From the NCBI GenBank assembly GCA_027922465.2, contig BQMF02000014.1, positions 248,001 through 312,000 of the forward strand: 64,000 nucleotides of DNA, in the 5' to 3' direction. The stretch's first letter is position 1. Each line of letters begins with the position of its first letter. Shown here one piece after another: positions 46,430 to 56,650 of this stretch. The notes beneath the pieces are model-generated. The model did not search any database and was not told where the DNA came from. It saw only the letters and a program-made list of their open reading frames with translations. The position numbers were made by a program, and so were the translations under genes. This DNA is from Turritopsis dohrnii (Eukaryota; Cnidaria; Hydrozoa; Anthoathecata; Oceaniidae).

Positions 46430-46629
46430 TTGCTGCAACTAAGCAAAGACGGTGCATACGGGGATCACATAACCCTGGTCTGCGTTGCCAGAATATTCAA
46501 CGTCAGGATTACAGTTTTATCATCCCTAGGAGAAGACGGTACATAGCTCAAGAAGGACACTGTGACAGTTTACCCCTTATAGTATTGGGACATTTACACG
46601 TAGGTTTCGGGAGTATTACGTTAGTTTAA
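46430..46629 (+). pseudogene. OTU-type cysteine protease domain, broken
   Basis: Plus-strand frame LLQLSKDGAYGDHITLVC...ARIFNVRITVLSSLGEDG is the middle of an OTU deubiquitinase-like domain. After a frameshift near 46541 it continues IAQEGHCDSLPLIVLGH, but the final catalytic-His segment (usually GHY-x-x-L) reads GSITLV and ends in TAA. The N-terminal D-G-N-C nucleophile motif is not found upstream. OTU modules of this type are common in multi-copy, transposon-associated genes of invertebrates. It is non-functional as seen. Confidence 0.7.
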
Positions 46630-46679
46630 GAGCACATTCGAGATACACAGGTGTTGCAGACTTCACTGTTAGGGTCAGT

Positions 46680-47018
46680 ATGGAAAACAATATAACTCAA
46701 GAAGATGGAAAAAGCCATGATAAAAAAGAGGAACTTGACATTCTGCCAGACGTTCAAGATAAATCTGGCACGAACTTATATTTGTAAAGTCATTTGGCAG
46801 AAGTGATCGTTAAGAAGGATAGGCAAGTCATCTCTGTCAATAAAATCATCGATGTATGTGGCAGAGTACTTGGTACAGTTTTGCACTTAGAGACGTTATT
46901 GAAAAGTGTGTATAGGCCAATAAATGATGGAAAGCGTGTGAAGTGTAATAGTGCACTTATAACTCTATTGACTGATGCACATGGGCGGTGTATAATTAAA
47001 AGGATTGCTTGGCCGTAA
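46680..47018 (+). pseudogene. Open fragments downstream of the OTU relic, unidentified
   Basis: ATG at 46680 reads MENNITQEDGKSHDKKEELD for 35 residues. After a stop, a frame at 46794-47018 reads LAEVIVKKDRQVISVNKIID and on. Both look protein-like and may be the rest of the OTU-containing gene. I recognise no domain. Confidence 0.35.
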
Positions 47019-47036
47019 ATTTACACTACTAGACAA

Positions 47037-47338
47037 TCTATATATTAATAGCCGATTCTCTGTCTGTCTGTTTGTCTGTCACGCAAAATGGTAGATTGAG
47101 TTGTGAAAGTGACTATTTTATTTTAGTTTGTGCGACGTCAGTGTGAAACCATTGTATTGAGACCCTAATGGAATGCGACGTTTAGGGAAAATTATCTCCG
47201 TAACCAATAGGGATAACTGACGTTTTTTGGGGTCCACGATACAGGTTTTGGGGTGACGAAAAAATTTAGGCCAAATTTTTTTGCGAAGGGTGTGTGACGT
47301 CATCAAAATCTTTGATCGACGATATCTCTGTAACGCTG
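47037..47338 (+). mobile_element. 5' part of a non-autonomous Helitron
   Basis: It begins TCTATATATTAATAGCCGAT directly after an A, exactly like the copy at 15557, and stays colinear through GACGTCATCAAAATCTTTGA. It stops abruptly near GATATCTCTGTAACG, where the inverted repeat region begins, so the hairpin and CTAG are lost. Confidence 0.75.
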
Positions 47339-47381
47339 CGTCATAGACATATGATAGCTCATATCAGCGGTTCTTTTAACT

Positions 47382-47565
47382 GCGCATGGGCGATTTTGGG
47401 TTTTATAGTGTGGCCACCTGATAGCCCTTGAAAAGTTACCTGGTGAAGACCTTAACATCTGGTCATGTCAACAATGTGACATCAATAGGCTTCAAGTGAC
47501 TTTATGCTGACATATATTATTATATGGCCACCTGATAACCCTTGAAAACTTATCTGGTAAGGATC
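47382..47565 (-). repeat. Inverted copy of the 45.5-kb tandem repeat
   Basis: 47382-47525 is the reverse complement of 45519-45656 with only a handful of differences by eye. A second partial unit (TGGCCACCTGATAACCC...) follows to about 47565. The two arms enclose the OTU relic and the Helitron fragment. Confidence 0.8.
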
Positions 47566-47589
47566 TTCATGTGTTTGGCCTGGTTATGG

Positions 47590-47970
47590 CTCATTTCAAC
47601 GTCCAAGGCGTTTACTACATTTGACGTAGGTTTACTACATTCGTCAGAGTTACCACATTTATCGGTGTACCAAGTCCCACAACATCTATTCTATATGTTT
47701 TGTAATACGAATGGACTTACCCATTGTACAGATTCGGTTGTTGTAAATCTCAACTGTAAACCTGTAAAAAGAGAAACAAAATGTTAAGAATTCATCAGAT
47801 CGAAAATCGCTTCGTTTGCACTCAACATCAACTGTGTTAGAAAATTCTGAACCATCATCATCTATGGATCTATCGCCTCATAAGCAACATTTGTTAATAA
47901 AAAAACCCCAGAGTTTTTCAGTAGCTACGTCTCTGTTTGTATTTCTTCCAAGTATAGAAAACGAGCTGCA
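47590..47970 (+). pseudogene. Unidentified decayed coding region
   Basis: A plus frame (LPHLSVYQVPQHLFYMFCNT, ending KPVKRETKC) stops near 47787 and is continued one frame over by KNSSDRKSLRLHSTSTVLEN...LSPHKQHLLIKKP to a stop near 47977. The second part has a strongly protein-like composition. The adjacent frames suggest a single-base shift. The family is unknown; a link to the OTU relic is possible. Confidence 0.4.
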
Positions 47971-47979
47971 GTATTAAAC

Positions 47980-49390
47980 ACATTTAGTTCGTAAATTTAT
48001 CATATCGGCATTAAATATTCTAAATGAATATTTAAAAATCTAAAAGCTCTCAAAAATTAAAGGACTTCTACTTTTTCTTGAGTATTCACGGTAACAACCT
48101 GAGGTTGGTACAGTATTTTATACCGTCGTATGAGACTCGTTTTAAAATATTGAGTCGACTGCCGTGTAGGAACCGAAGTTGTTTGTTTTGATCTTTTGGC
48201 ATCCGGGAAGATTAGCTATCATATCATAAGTTATAAAGTTATGACGTATATTTTATATTTTATGTTTTAGTGAGATTTCCGGAAAATACAAAGAGGAGAA
48301 CTTCAAACACCTGGTGCTTCTTAGTTAAGCCTTATTTACACTTACGAATCCATTAAAGTATATTGGCATCAGTGAAACGTATGTCTAAGAGATGATTGAA
48401 TGAAAACGTGCATAGCAGATTATTCATCAGGCAATATTTTAAAAGCAATAGCCACCTGGCTCAGCGCGATCTAAACCACCTAGTGGAAAGCCAGCTTTAC
48501 GAATTTGAATCTCCATCGGCTATAATAAGTTCTTTTTGCTACCGTGTTGATGCTGTTCAGCTTCTGGCTTATCTGTCACTTGCTGCTTATTTCCAGACAT
48601 CGTTAACATTAACGTTGATGCTAGTTGTTCATTTATTTTTTGGTGTTAGATACAGACAAATTCAACTAAAAAGATTTCACACCTGCAAACTGAACATCTG
48701 AGGTTTAATAAATCATCATATCATTCTCACGTAACCCTATAAAAATTATGAACTCTAGAATACTAAGGTTGACTTTTTATATGAATACAGTTTATTTAAT
48801 AATGCAATTGAAACTGTTCATTGAATAGCAATTTCAATACACTTACTCTTCAAAGACCTCTTGCTGACTGGTTTCTAGTAATCGCCAAATCAAATCCACT
48901 ATGCAAACATACATTTGAGATAAAGGATTTGTTTAAGTTCTGTCACGTTTAATATCGTTTAATATCCATAGTTTTATCATTTCTAAATTTACCACTTATG
49001 ACTCATTTAATTTATTCATTGTAAATCATTCTGCAATTGTTCACTTGAATTAGACAACATCATGGTGAGTTTTTACCATTGTAAAACCTATTTTAATCTA
49101 TGTCAACACGATATAAAGAAATAATAACAATAATAATAATAAATTGTCATGGACTCTGCCACGATGTTATAGAAAAAACAAAATCATAGCAACACTCATA
49201 TACCATTTGTTTCCATAGCGCCATAGTAATAATTTCAAGCTTGGTTCAGCCAGAAAGAGAAAAAAAAACAAGCAAAACTGGATGTGATATTATATTGAAA
49301 CGGAAAAACATGGATATTGTGTTGTTCATTCAATCTTTATTGCTAAATTACTTTCCAATTCAGAACATAGTTTTCGTCCATAATTAAAAT
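47980..49390. other. No firm feature
   Basis: A 101-codon plus frame at 48396-48701 opens only from a TTG and has a hydrophobic C-terminal half. I see no homology or splice context, so I do not call it. A short (ATA/ATAAT)n run lies near 49120-49145. Confidence 0.3.
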
Positions 49391-49393
49391 AAG

Positions 49394-49505
49394 CGCCCGT
49401 TTCTAAATGTTTATGCATATGGGCGCTTATTCGAGGAGGGCGCTTTTTCAATAATTTCACCGCTAAGGTGGGCGCTAATTCGAGGGGAACTTTAATCGAA
49501 TAAGG
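49394..49505. repeat. GGGCGCTTATTCGAGG-type repeat fragment
   Basis: The motif GGGCGC(T)TATTCGAGG occurs three times in about 100 bp: inverted as GCGCCCG near 49394, direct near 49422, and as GGGCGCTAATTCGAGG near 49470. This looks like an interspersed-repeat end. Confidence 0.5.
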
Positions 49506-49961
49506 ATTCTAATCATTGCGTTAATTTTTTTTATTATTCGCTTCGTTTAATTTTTTTCCAGTATTCTGGATCTTTCGGGTTTTTTCCCTTTTAGCTCACT
49601 TTTGTGTAAAAAAACACAATTGGTTGCAGCTCATGCATCCATATTTCTTTTGTTGTTAGTAATGCAATGTTTACTTTTAATTAATTAGGCCTTACTTACT
49701 CCTACAAATCATTTAAAAACATAAAATGGCGTCAGTGTAACTTATTCTTGTTTCATGTTTAAAAATGCAACTCACGCAAAACTAAATACAACCCCATAAA
49801 GATAGAGATTCCAACATGGTTAATTCCCATTCTTCGTATATTCATTGTATCTATAACAAAAAAATAAATAGTCAATGCATCAATCGGTCTTGTTATTTTC
49901 CTTAGTAACTAGCACTAGAGGATTAACATCGACAAATCAGAAAGACGTTTCTTAGGAAGTA

Positions 49962-50946
49962 CCTTATCGGACAAAATTTTCGTCACCTCGACAAAATTTC
50001 GTCATTTAAGTCCGACGAAAAATTTTGTCCATTTTAAAAATTTCAAAGCAAATGCTATTTCACTCAGATACACCCGATTTTACTTATTTTCCACCCATCC
50101 CACCCCTGCTCTTGAAAATCCACAAGAAATACTTGAAAAATAATAACAATGCAGCGTCTGATAGAAATAACTTTATTTCACTTTTCAATGACTATGTCTA
50201 TTTCATCTGATGAATAATCTACAATTTTCGGTGGCTTTTGCTTGATTTTTGCTCATATTATTTCACTGTCACTTTCTTGCTGATTTTCCTCATCGCTAAG
50301 ATCGTTTCCATCTTCTTCATCTTCGTCATCTATGATTGGTGGTCTCCTCTTCTTTTTCGGTTTAATAGCCGTTTTCCTCTTCAATAACAAAGTTTATCTC
50401 GCCATCCTTTTCTTCATCATCCTCATCCTCTGTACCTTTGCTATCTTCAAAATCCCACGAGTAAAGTTTTGTGAGAAAATCTTTCATCTTTTGGTGTGTT
50501 ACATATCTGGGACTTTTAAAATTCAGCAATAATATAATGCGATAGGCGAGGGTCTGTATTGTGTAGAAAGGACATGCCCGTCAACTTTTCCACCTTCTTC
50601 TTTCAGAAAATAGTACACGTGCCTTGAAATTTCCCGTGTAATGTGACCAACTGTGTTTCACTTATTACATTTTAGGAAATTCTGGAAAAATGGTGTTTTC
50701 CCACTTATAGTGCTTTAAAGTACCCAATTGCGCACTCGTTAAAGGTGTATGGCATGGTTGTAATCTTTATGAAAACAAAATAAGAAACATTATTTGGGGA
50801 AAAAGTGCACGTTTTGAAATTTTTGATTTGGACATAATTTTCGTCGGACATAACTTTTCGTCGGACAAAAATATTCGTCGGACTAAATTTTCGTCACCTC
50901 CGGAAAATTTCGTCACTTTTGTCCGACATTGTTTTGTCCGATAAGG
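49962..50946 (-). mobile_element. 985-bp DNA transposon with TA target duplication and a decayed ORF
   Basis: The ends CCTTATCGGACAAAA...TTTTGTCCGATAAGG are inverted and flanked by TA on both sides (49960-49961, 50947-50948). The terminal arms are built from repeated GTCGGAC / TTTCGTC words. Minus-strand reading frames from about 50654 to 50252 are decayed but coding-like. First, GHITREISRHVYYFLKEEGG (50541-50654). Then, in another frame, THQKMKDFLTKLYSWDFED with an acidic run. Last comes a nuclear-localisation-like KPKKKRRPP and the acidic tail DDEDEEDGNDLSDEENQQ. No transposase is recognised. The TA duplication suggests a Tc1/mariner-type mobilisation of a non-autonomous element carrying a host-like or element-specific gene. 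Confidence 0.75.
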
Positions 50947-50948
50947 TA

Positions 50949-53340
50949 ATAGAAATTTTATTTTTAACACATGAATGAAACATCAAATCAAATTAACACC
51001 CATTCAACTGTCAATTTAATTGGGAAAATAACAAGAACGTGATTCTGTCTTATATCGCTACCACATTACTATGATCCCATTCTCATGCGACAAGTTTTTT
51101 CTGAAATAGAAATTTTATTTTGGAATAATAACTTTTCAGTACAAAACATTTTTAGTGAAATGTTGCGTGTAACTAATTCTCAATACGCTCCGGGGTGTTG
51201 CCGGTTATGTGGGTGCGGATAATACGCCCCGGCAGTTAATATTTGAACAGTTAGTTATTCTCAGGTTGGATGCCTTTATGAAACAGCAGCGCTTGTCAAA
51301 GTGGACTCATTTATTTCCAGATTTTGTGTGAGTTTCGTATTTTTAAGCTTGTCGTTACAAGAACGTGCAATCCATAACCAATCTCAATCATCTTAAAGTT
51401 AATAGGCTAAACTTTGTAAAATTTGTTTGGTTGGATGAGTTTATAAGCAACGTTCGCTGCTCGAAACACTTTTTTTAAACTTCGATCCTAGCTCATTACT
51501 TTACATCTGAATTTCATGAAAAGAGGAACAATTTGATATCTGTTATCTAATTAGTGAGCGAAAATAATTTTTAATGTTAAAACGATTGCCAACAAGGTTT
51601 GAGTAAACCGAAAAGAACAAATGTGATCATTCTGAGGTGAACACTTCAATCTTTCTTTCATTTCAATATTGTCGTTAGATTATTTTAGGAGTTGTTTGAA
51701 GTAACATGTTGACCTGCATGTTATCTAACAAACTTTCAAATAAAATGAAGCGAAACCTGGGTTGTCCATTTGATTAGTTTGTTAAACGACATCCGTTTCT
51801 TAAATAAAGTAGTAATCGGAAAACATGATATTCGTAATATTGGTTGATAAACTTTCGTACACATCTTACATGCGATCTTACATTTGAAATAACGGGGTAT
51901 TACAAAATTGTTTTGCTCACTTCAACCAGACAGAAAAAAGAAATCTTTGAAGACTTACTAATAATGAACCTTTCAAAAGTTAACAAGTCTATTACCTACC
52001 TTTTTTGAATTTATATCAAGAAAATTATATCAATCTTCTGGTTCGGCAAAACTTAATCGATGTAACTTTGAGCTTGAACGTGACCTTCACTAAAGATGTC
52101 TTTTCATAAAAAAATTCATGCTAGGCAACTTTTTGTTTTCACCAAAGTACCGCCACTCATCAAGAATCATTTACTAGAATACGTTTTTAGGACAAAACCT
52201 TCTTAGGTAGCCATAGAAACACATAATGTTAACAATACTTTACTCTTAATCAGCCTTATTAAGTTCAATCGTCAGTAGTTAACTTAAAGTTGATTTTTTA
52301 ATAATGTTATGTGTTTCATGATGTTTACCATGAAAAGAACGGCGTTATTTTTCCTGCGTTTGACATGCTATTGGTTATTATTATTTCTTCAGGACTGGGT
52401 ACATAACTGATGTATGGTTTTGGTTAACATAACAGAGAGAATTGCCTTAAAACGGTTTAAAAATGTTAAAAATGTTTAGAATGAGTCATAAACGAAAACT
52501 ATAGGAAATGTTTTAAATTAAATAATTTAATTGTTATTGTGCTGGAATGATTCATATATAACTGACGTTGTGGTTATTGCTGCCGTAGGAGTACGTGTAT
52601 TTGCTAATTTTAATTTAAAACTCTAAAAATTGTTGAATTGAAAGATATTTTATGACTAAATGCTCGCCATCCCATAACAAATTATCTAGGTTTATCATTG
52701 ACATAAAAGAAATAGAAGAACTATCAACTCGCTGAACTAGCCTTTTATAAAAATGTGACTATCGAGGCAGAATATGTTGACACAAGGACTTCAGCTAACC
52801 TTCAGCTAACCTGAGAAAGAAAGTCCAAAATGTTGATTCACAAAACCCTTGATATTTTATAGTAAGTAAACGTTTAAGTTTGAGTGTTTAGCAAGTTCAC
52901 AAACACTAATAGAAATAGGAAAATCTTATTTGTCCTAGGGAATTTCAAAACAGCCTTTCAATGGGTAAGACCACGCGTATTGTCAATTGGTATAGACTTT
53001 GCTAATCTTTCTTTTTCTATATGTCTATGGATTTACACCATAAAGTTATGATGCTACTCAAATTGCCAGATAAACTGCATGGCAGTCAGAGAATGGTAAT
53101 TCTTCAGTTTGTTCAGTCATTAGGAAAATCTGAGCAAGAGCTCGAGCAATTCGACTAAGATAAAATTGATAACCCAACAGTCCAAAGAGACACTACGAGT
53201 GCTGGTTCAGTTCTGGCTCAGTTGAGTTGACCATCTACTTCTCCAAATCTTCATACAGCTAGCGATTTAATTAAACATTCTATATTTCATTTTATGAATA
53301 TATTTCAAAACTAAAAGTTAAAAGCAAAGTAGCTACATAA
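50949..53340. other. No gene or element recognised
   Basis: A 2.4-kb AT-rich stretch. There is a GC-richer patch near 51190-51240 (GCTCCGGGGTGTTGCCGG) and a short tandem CTTCAGCTAAC at 52793. Nothing else stands out. Confidence 0.4.
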
Positions 53341-53505
53341 CAGAGGCGTAGCCAGAGGTCAGTCAAAATTTGTGGAGGAGAGTTAAGTCATTTAGGGTAG
53401 ATAAGGAAAGCGTGCAAGTAACCTAATCGCCACTTAAGACTGAAAAGAAATATCATAAAGTTGAACTCCTCCAGGTTTTTTTGACTGACCCTAACTACGC
53501 CTCTG
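53341..53505. mobile_element. 165-bp hAT-like MITE
   Basis: The terminal inverted repeats begin CAGAGGCGTAG and share GGTCAGTCAAAA further in. CATAA precedes (53336-53340) and follows (53506-53510). The CAGxGGCGTAG terminus is typical of hAT elements, although 8-bp duplications are usual and only 5 bp are visible here. Confidence 0.75.
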
Positions 53506-53615
53506 CATAACTCTGAGTTTCGTGCTTGTCGCACTTGTTCAAATGTACAAATAAAAACTGTTAGAAACGTATTTACACTGTTAAAAGGTTTCAGAAAAAA
53601 TAATTAAAAAGATAA

Positions 53616-54065
53616 TTAAGAGTGATCCGGTGGGACTGCTTTGTAGTTCTTTAAAAGGTATTTATTTACGTGGCGACAAGTGGAGACTAACTCCGATCGT
53701 TTGTTTAAAAGTTTTAATTCTGACGTAATAATATGGAATTTCTCGGTAAGACAAAGGCCGCACTTTTTACTGCCATTAACATAAGGACGTGCACGATCGA
53801 TTATTTGCCATGAGAGGATCGGCGTAATGTTTCCTTTTTGTAAACTCCACACGTGTTTTGAAAGCTCGGTGGAATTGGCTTTGTGTTCGTATTTAAAAGA
53901 ATTTTTGTGTTGGTACCACCTTTCTTTAAACGTATTTTCTGCAAGTCCTATGTAATTAACACCTTGGCCGCTTTCGGATGACTTCACATTACATTGGTAA
54001 ATGACGTGTTCTTCTCGGCATTTTCCATTCAGCGAGCAAGATTCAATTATTTTGGTATATTTCAT
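53616..54065 (-). pseudogene. Penelope-like element, GIY-YIG endonuclease end
   Basis: This 149-codon minus-strand frame carries a GIY-YIG nuclease of the Penelope type: NGKCREEHVIYQCNV, NYIGLAENTFKERWYQHKNS, then CGLCLTEKFHI and LLNKRSELVSTCRHVNKYLL with its conserved Cys residues. The reverse transcriptase that should lie upstream is missing, so this is a truncated copy. The frame itself is intact. Confidence 0.85.
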
Positions 54066-54309
54066 TTTATTAACTTCTATGTAAAGTAAATTAAACTGGT
54101 TGTGTTTATTTATACTACACTAACTCATTGTTAGGTCATTTTCGAACTGCGAATTTGAGCTCATGGAAAGTAATGCAGCCAGTGATCTCTACCTTCTCAA
54201 TGCCTGCATTATCCATTGATTAGTGTGAAGATGTAAACTTCAACTGGTTCTTTTGACAAACTTGCATTTTTTTAAAGAGAAGTAAAGATCATCCAATACA
54301 AATTAATAA

Positions 54310-56132
54310 ATGTTGCTAAAGAAATCAAAGAAGTATTCCGAAGAGTTGGGGAGCATGAAGTCAATTATTGTTGGCATTGTTTTGGTGATTGTTTGCTTTG
54401 TATTTTACTACAATGACATAGGGTATCTCTTCAATCACATCATTCAAGTCAAAAAAGCTGAAATAAATAACCCCATCATTCAAGTCAAAAACGTTGAAGT
54501 AAATAACCCTATCAGCCAAGTGAAAAAAACTGAAATCAATAATTCCACGATAAAAATATATGCAGGTCATTGGAAGAAGAAACCGCTTATTTCTCTAAAA
54601 AGGAAAAAAATTGTTGATGCGATTAATATGAAATATCGGCAGAAGAATAACATGTGGTTTCCTAGTTTTGTAAGAAATGATGGGAATTGTGGTACTAAAT
54701 TTGTAATGAATCAGAAGTACGTATGAATATGTTTTCTTTCTTTTTATTTCTCTACTCGAACAGGTACTTTGTATATTCGTTTTCTAACTGATAAACATAT
54801 TTGTGATTTCAAATGTATAGTAAATACCATAACTGAATAATAATTTTTATAACAACAACAACAACAAGAAAAACAACAAAAAAACATCAAAACTGTTCTG
54901 GAACTAAACCAAACGTTAATGGAGGCACTCACCACTCACATTTTCCAGATTACTTCCTAATGTCGATATTTTGCCAACATATCTTATCTTGCCTCGTTTT
55001 GATGTGATAACTTAATGACTCTTAGCGATTTGCAGTTAAACAAAACTAAGAAACAAGTAATTGGTGGTTAACAAGACATCGGATCAAAACGAGGTTAGAT
55101 TAGGTTAAACTGGATGCTGAACTGTGAAGATTGATTTACGTTGTTACAATTGCAGCTATGATTTGACTCGGTATGTCAGCCTTGTTATTCATTATATGCT
55201 TCAAATTAATATCTAGGTATCAGGCACAATGTAGTGGGTTATCAGAAAAGCCATGTTGCAATGATAAACTTGGCAAGTGTGGTAACAGCAAAGCGTATTG
55301 TGAATGCAGGCCGTTCTGTACAGATTATAGCAATATCATCTATCCAGAATTTTATGATTGGGTGGAAAAATATCCTGAGACAAACTTTGACAGTACAAGT
55401 ACATGTCGATTTTTTGATGAGAAATTTTCATCAATGATCTTTATTGGTGATTCCTTGATGCGTCAGTTCTTTGCTGCACTTTTTATCCACTTAACTAACG
55501 ACAACAAAAATGGTGGTATGATACATGGCTTTAATGAAAGCTTTTATACGAGGTGTGGGGACGAAAATCAATTTTCTGACTTATATTGCAGGGGTTTCCT
55601 TGCAAGAACAGAAGAAGACCAGATTTCAAATCCAAAGTTTTGCAAAAACGTGAACATTCGTACGAAATTACAATCGAAAACAGTTCAGAAGGTGGCAATA
55701 TGGGAAAACGCCATTAACATTATCAACTCCAATCTGAAAAATGTAAATCCTGACAAAATTGTATTATTTGTTGTTGGTATTGGAATCCATGACAATTTCA
55801 ATTCGTCACTTGTATGGAACAATTATCTTTATCGCATTATAAAGGCAATTAATTCGCATAAACATTCTAATCACGCATATTTGATATGGTCATCGGCACA
55901 TGCAAGTGGAGTCATGAAGTTATTGCAGTTTTATGAAAGTCAGGGAAGTCCTAATGCTTTGAAATTTAATAAAAAAATACAAAGTTATCTCAAGCCATAC
56001 AATGTTACAATCATGAACAATTTTGACGTATCTTATGGTGTTTATAGTTTTGATGGTACACATTACGGTCAAGCATTGAATATGGTCAAGGTTCGGCTGT
56101 TCGTTAAACTCCTTAAACATATATTTGCTTAA
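54310..56132 (+). CDS. Membrane-anchored PC-esterase/TBL-like protein with a hevein-like module
   Basis: Two exons join in phase: 54310-54716 and 55217-56132 around a 500-bp intron (GTACGT...TCTAG), giving 440 residues. Residues about 18-35 form a type II anchor. They are followed by three imperfect 11-residue repeats (IIQVKKAEINNP type, residues ~43-77). Residues ~135-170 contain a cysteine pattern CSGLSEKPCCNDKLGKCG then YCECRPFC, close to hevein/chitin-binding spacing; the intron splits the protein just before it. The SGNH esterase core follows: FIGDSLMRQFFAA (block with catalytic Ser), VGIGIHDNF, and C-terminal SFDGTHYG (Asp/His). The core resembles CASD1, NXPE and plant TBL proteins that add or remove O-acetyl groups on glycans. 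The substrate is unknown. Confidence 0.85.
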
Positions 56133-56490
56133 TGGAATTTATGTTTTTTGGAAAATACTTTAGGTTGTGACTTTAAAGAAAGAGGCTTTACGGCAAGAAG
56201 TCTTTAAAGTTAGAAGGACACACGCACATTAAGTGATAACATATAGTGAACCCCGGCATAATGTGGAAATGCATCATAAAAGCTATCACATTTCAATATG
56301 AAACCGAAACCATATTCAATGTCTTACCAAAGTTAGTGCAAAATTCGATCACATATCAATTTAAACATGAGGTCATGTAAAATTATTGTTCACATATGAA
56401 TTATATCTGAAATACATATTGCATATGAATTATATATGAAATACACGTTGCATATTGACATTATGCACTAAGATGAAGAGCCAATGTAAA
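56133..56490. repeat. 3' flank with a duplicated 34-bp tract
   Basis: CATATGAATTATAT(C/A)TGAAATACA and flanks repeat at about 56393 and 56427. No polyadenylation signal is obvious close to the stop at 56132. Confidence 0.5.
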
Positions 56491-56492
56491 CA

Positions 56493-56650
56493 CAGTAGAA
56501 TCCCGATAACTCAAACCCCCACGGAACCGAGAAAATAGTTCGACTTATCGAATGTTCAAGTTATCGGGAGTATTTTATGAGAAAGTATTGGTGAAGAGGA
56601 ATTCGAAATTATTGAAAGTGCGAGTTATCGGGGGTTCGAATTATCGTTTC
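56493..56650. mobile_element. Tigger/pogo-type MITE
   Basis: It starts CAGTAGAATCCCGATAACTC and carries inverted GAGTTATCGGGGGTTCGAAT near 56622. A fragment with the same start lies at 57712-57739. The terminus CAGTAGAATCC and the GATAACTCGAAC words match Tigger-family ends. A Tigger transposase tail is present at 63645-64000. Confidence 0.65.

Noticed and set aside
48396..48701. 101-codon hydrophobic frame
   Set aside because: It starts at TTG, with no upstream acceptor, no homology and no repeat context.
51185..51245. CCRLCGCG peptide as another paired-cysteine zinc motif like the one at 36637
   Set aside because: An in-frame stop follows at once and no second cysteine pair is seen.
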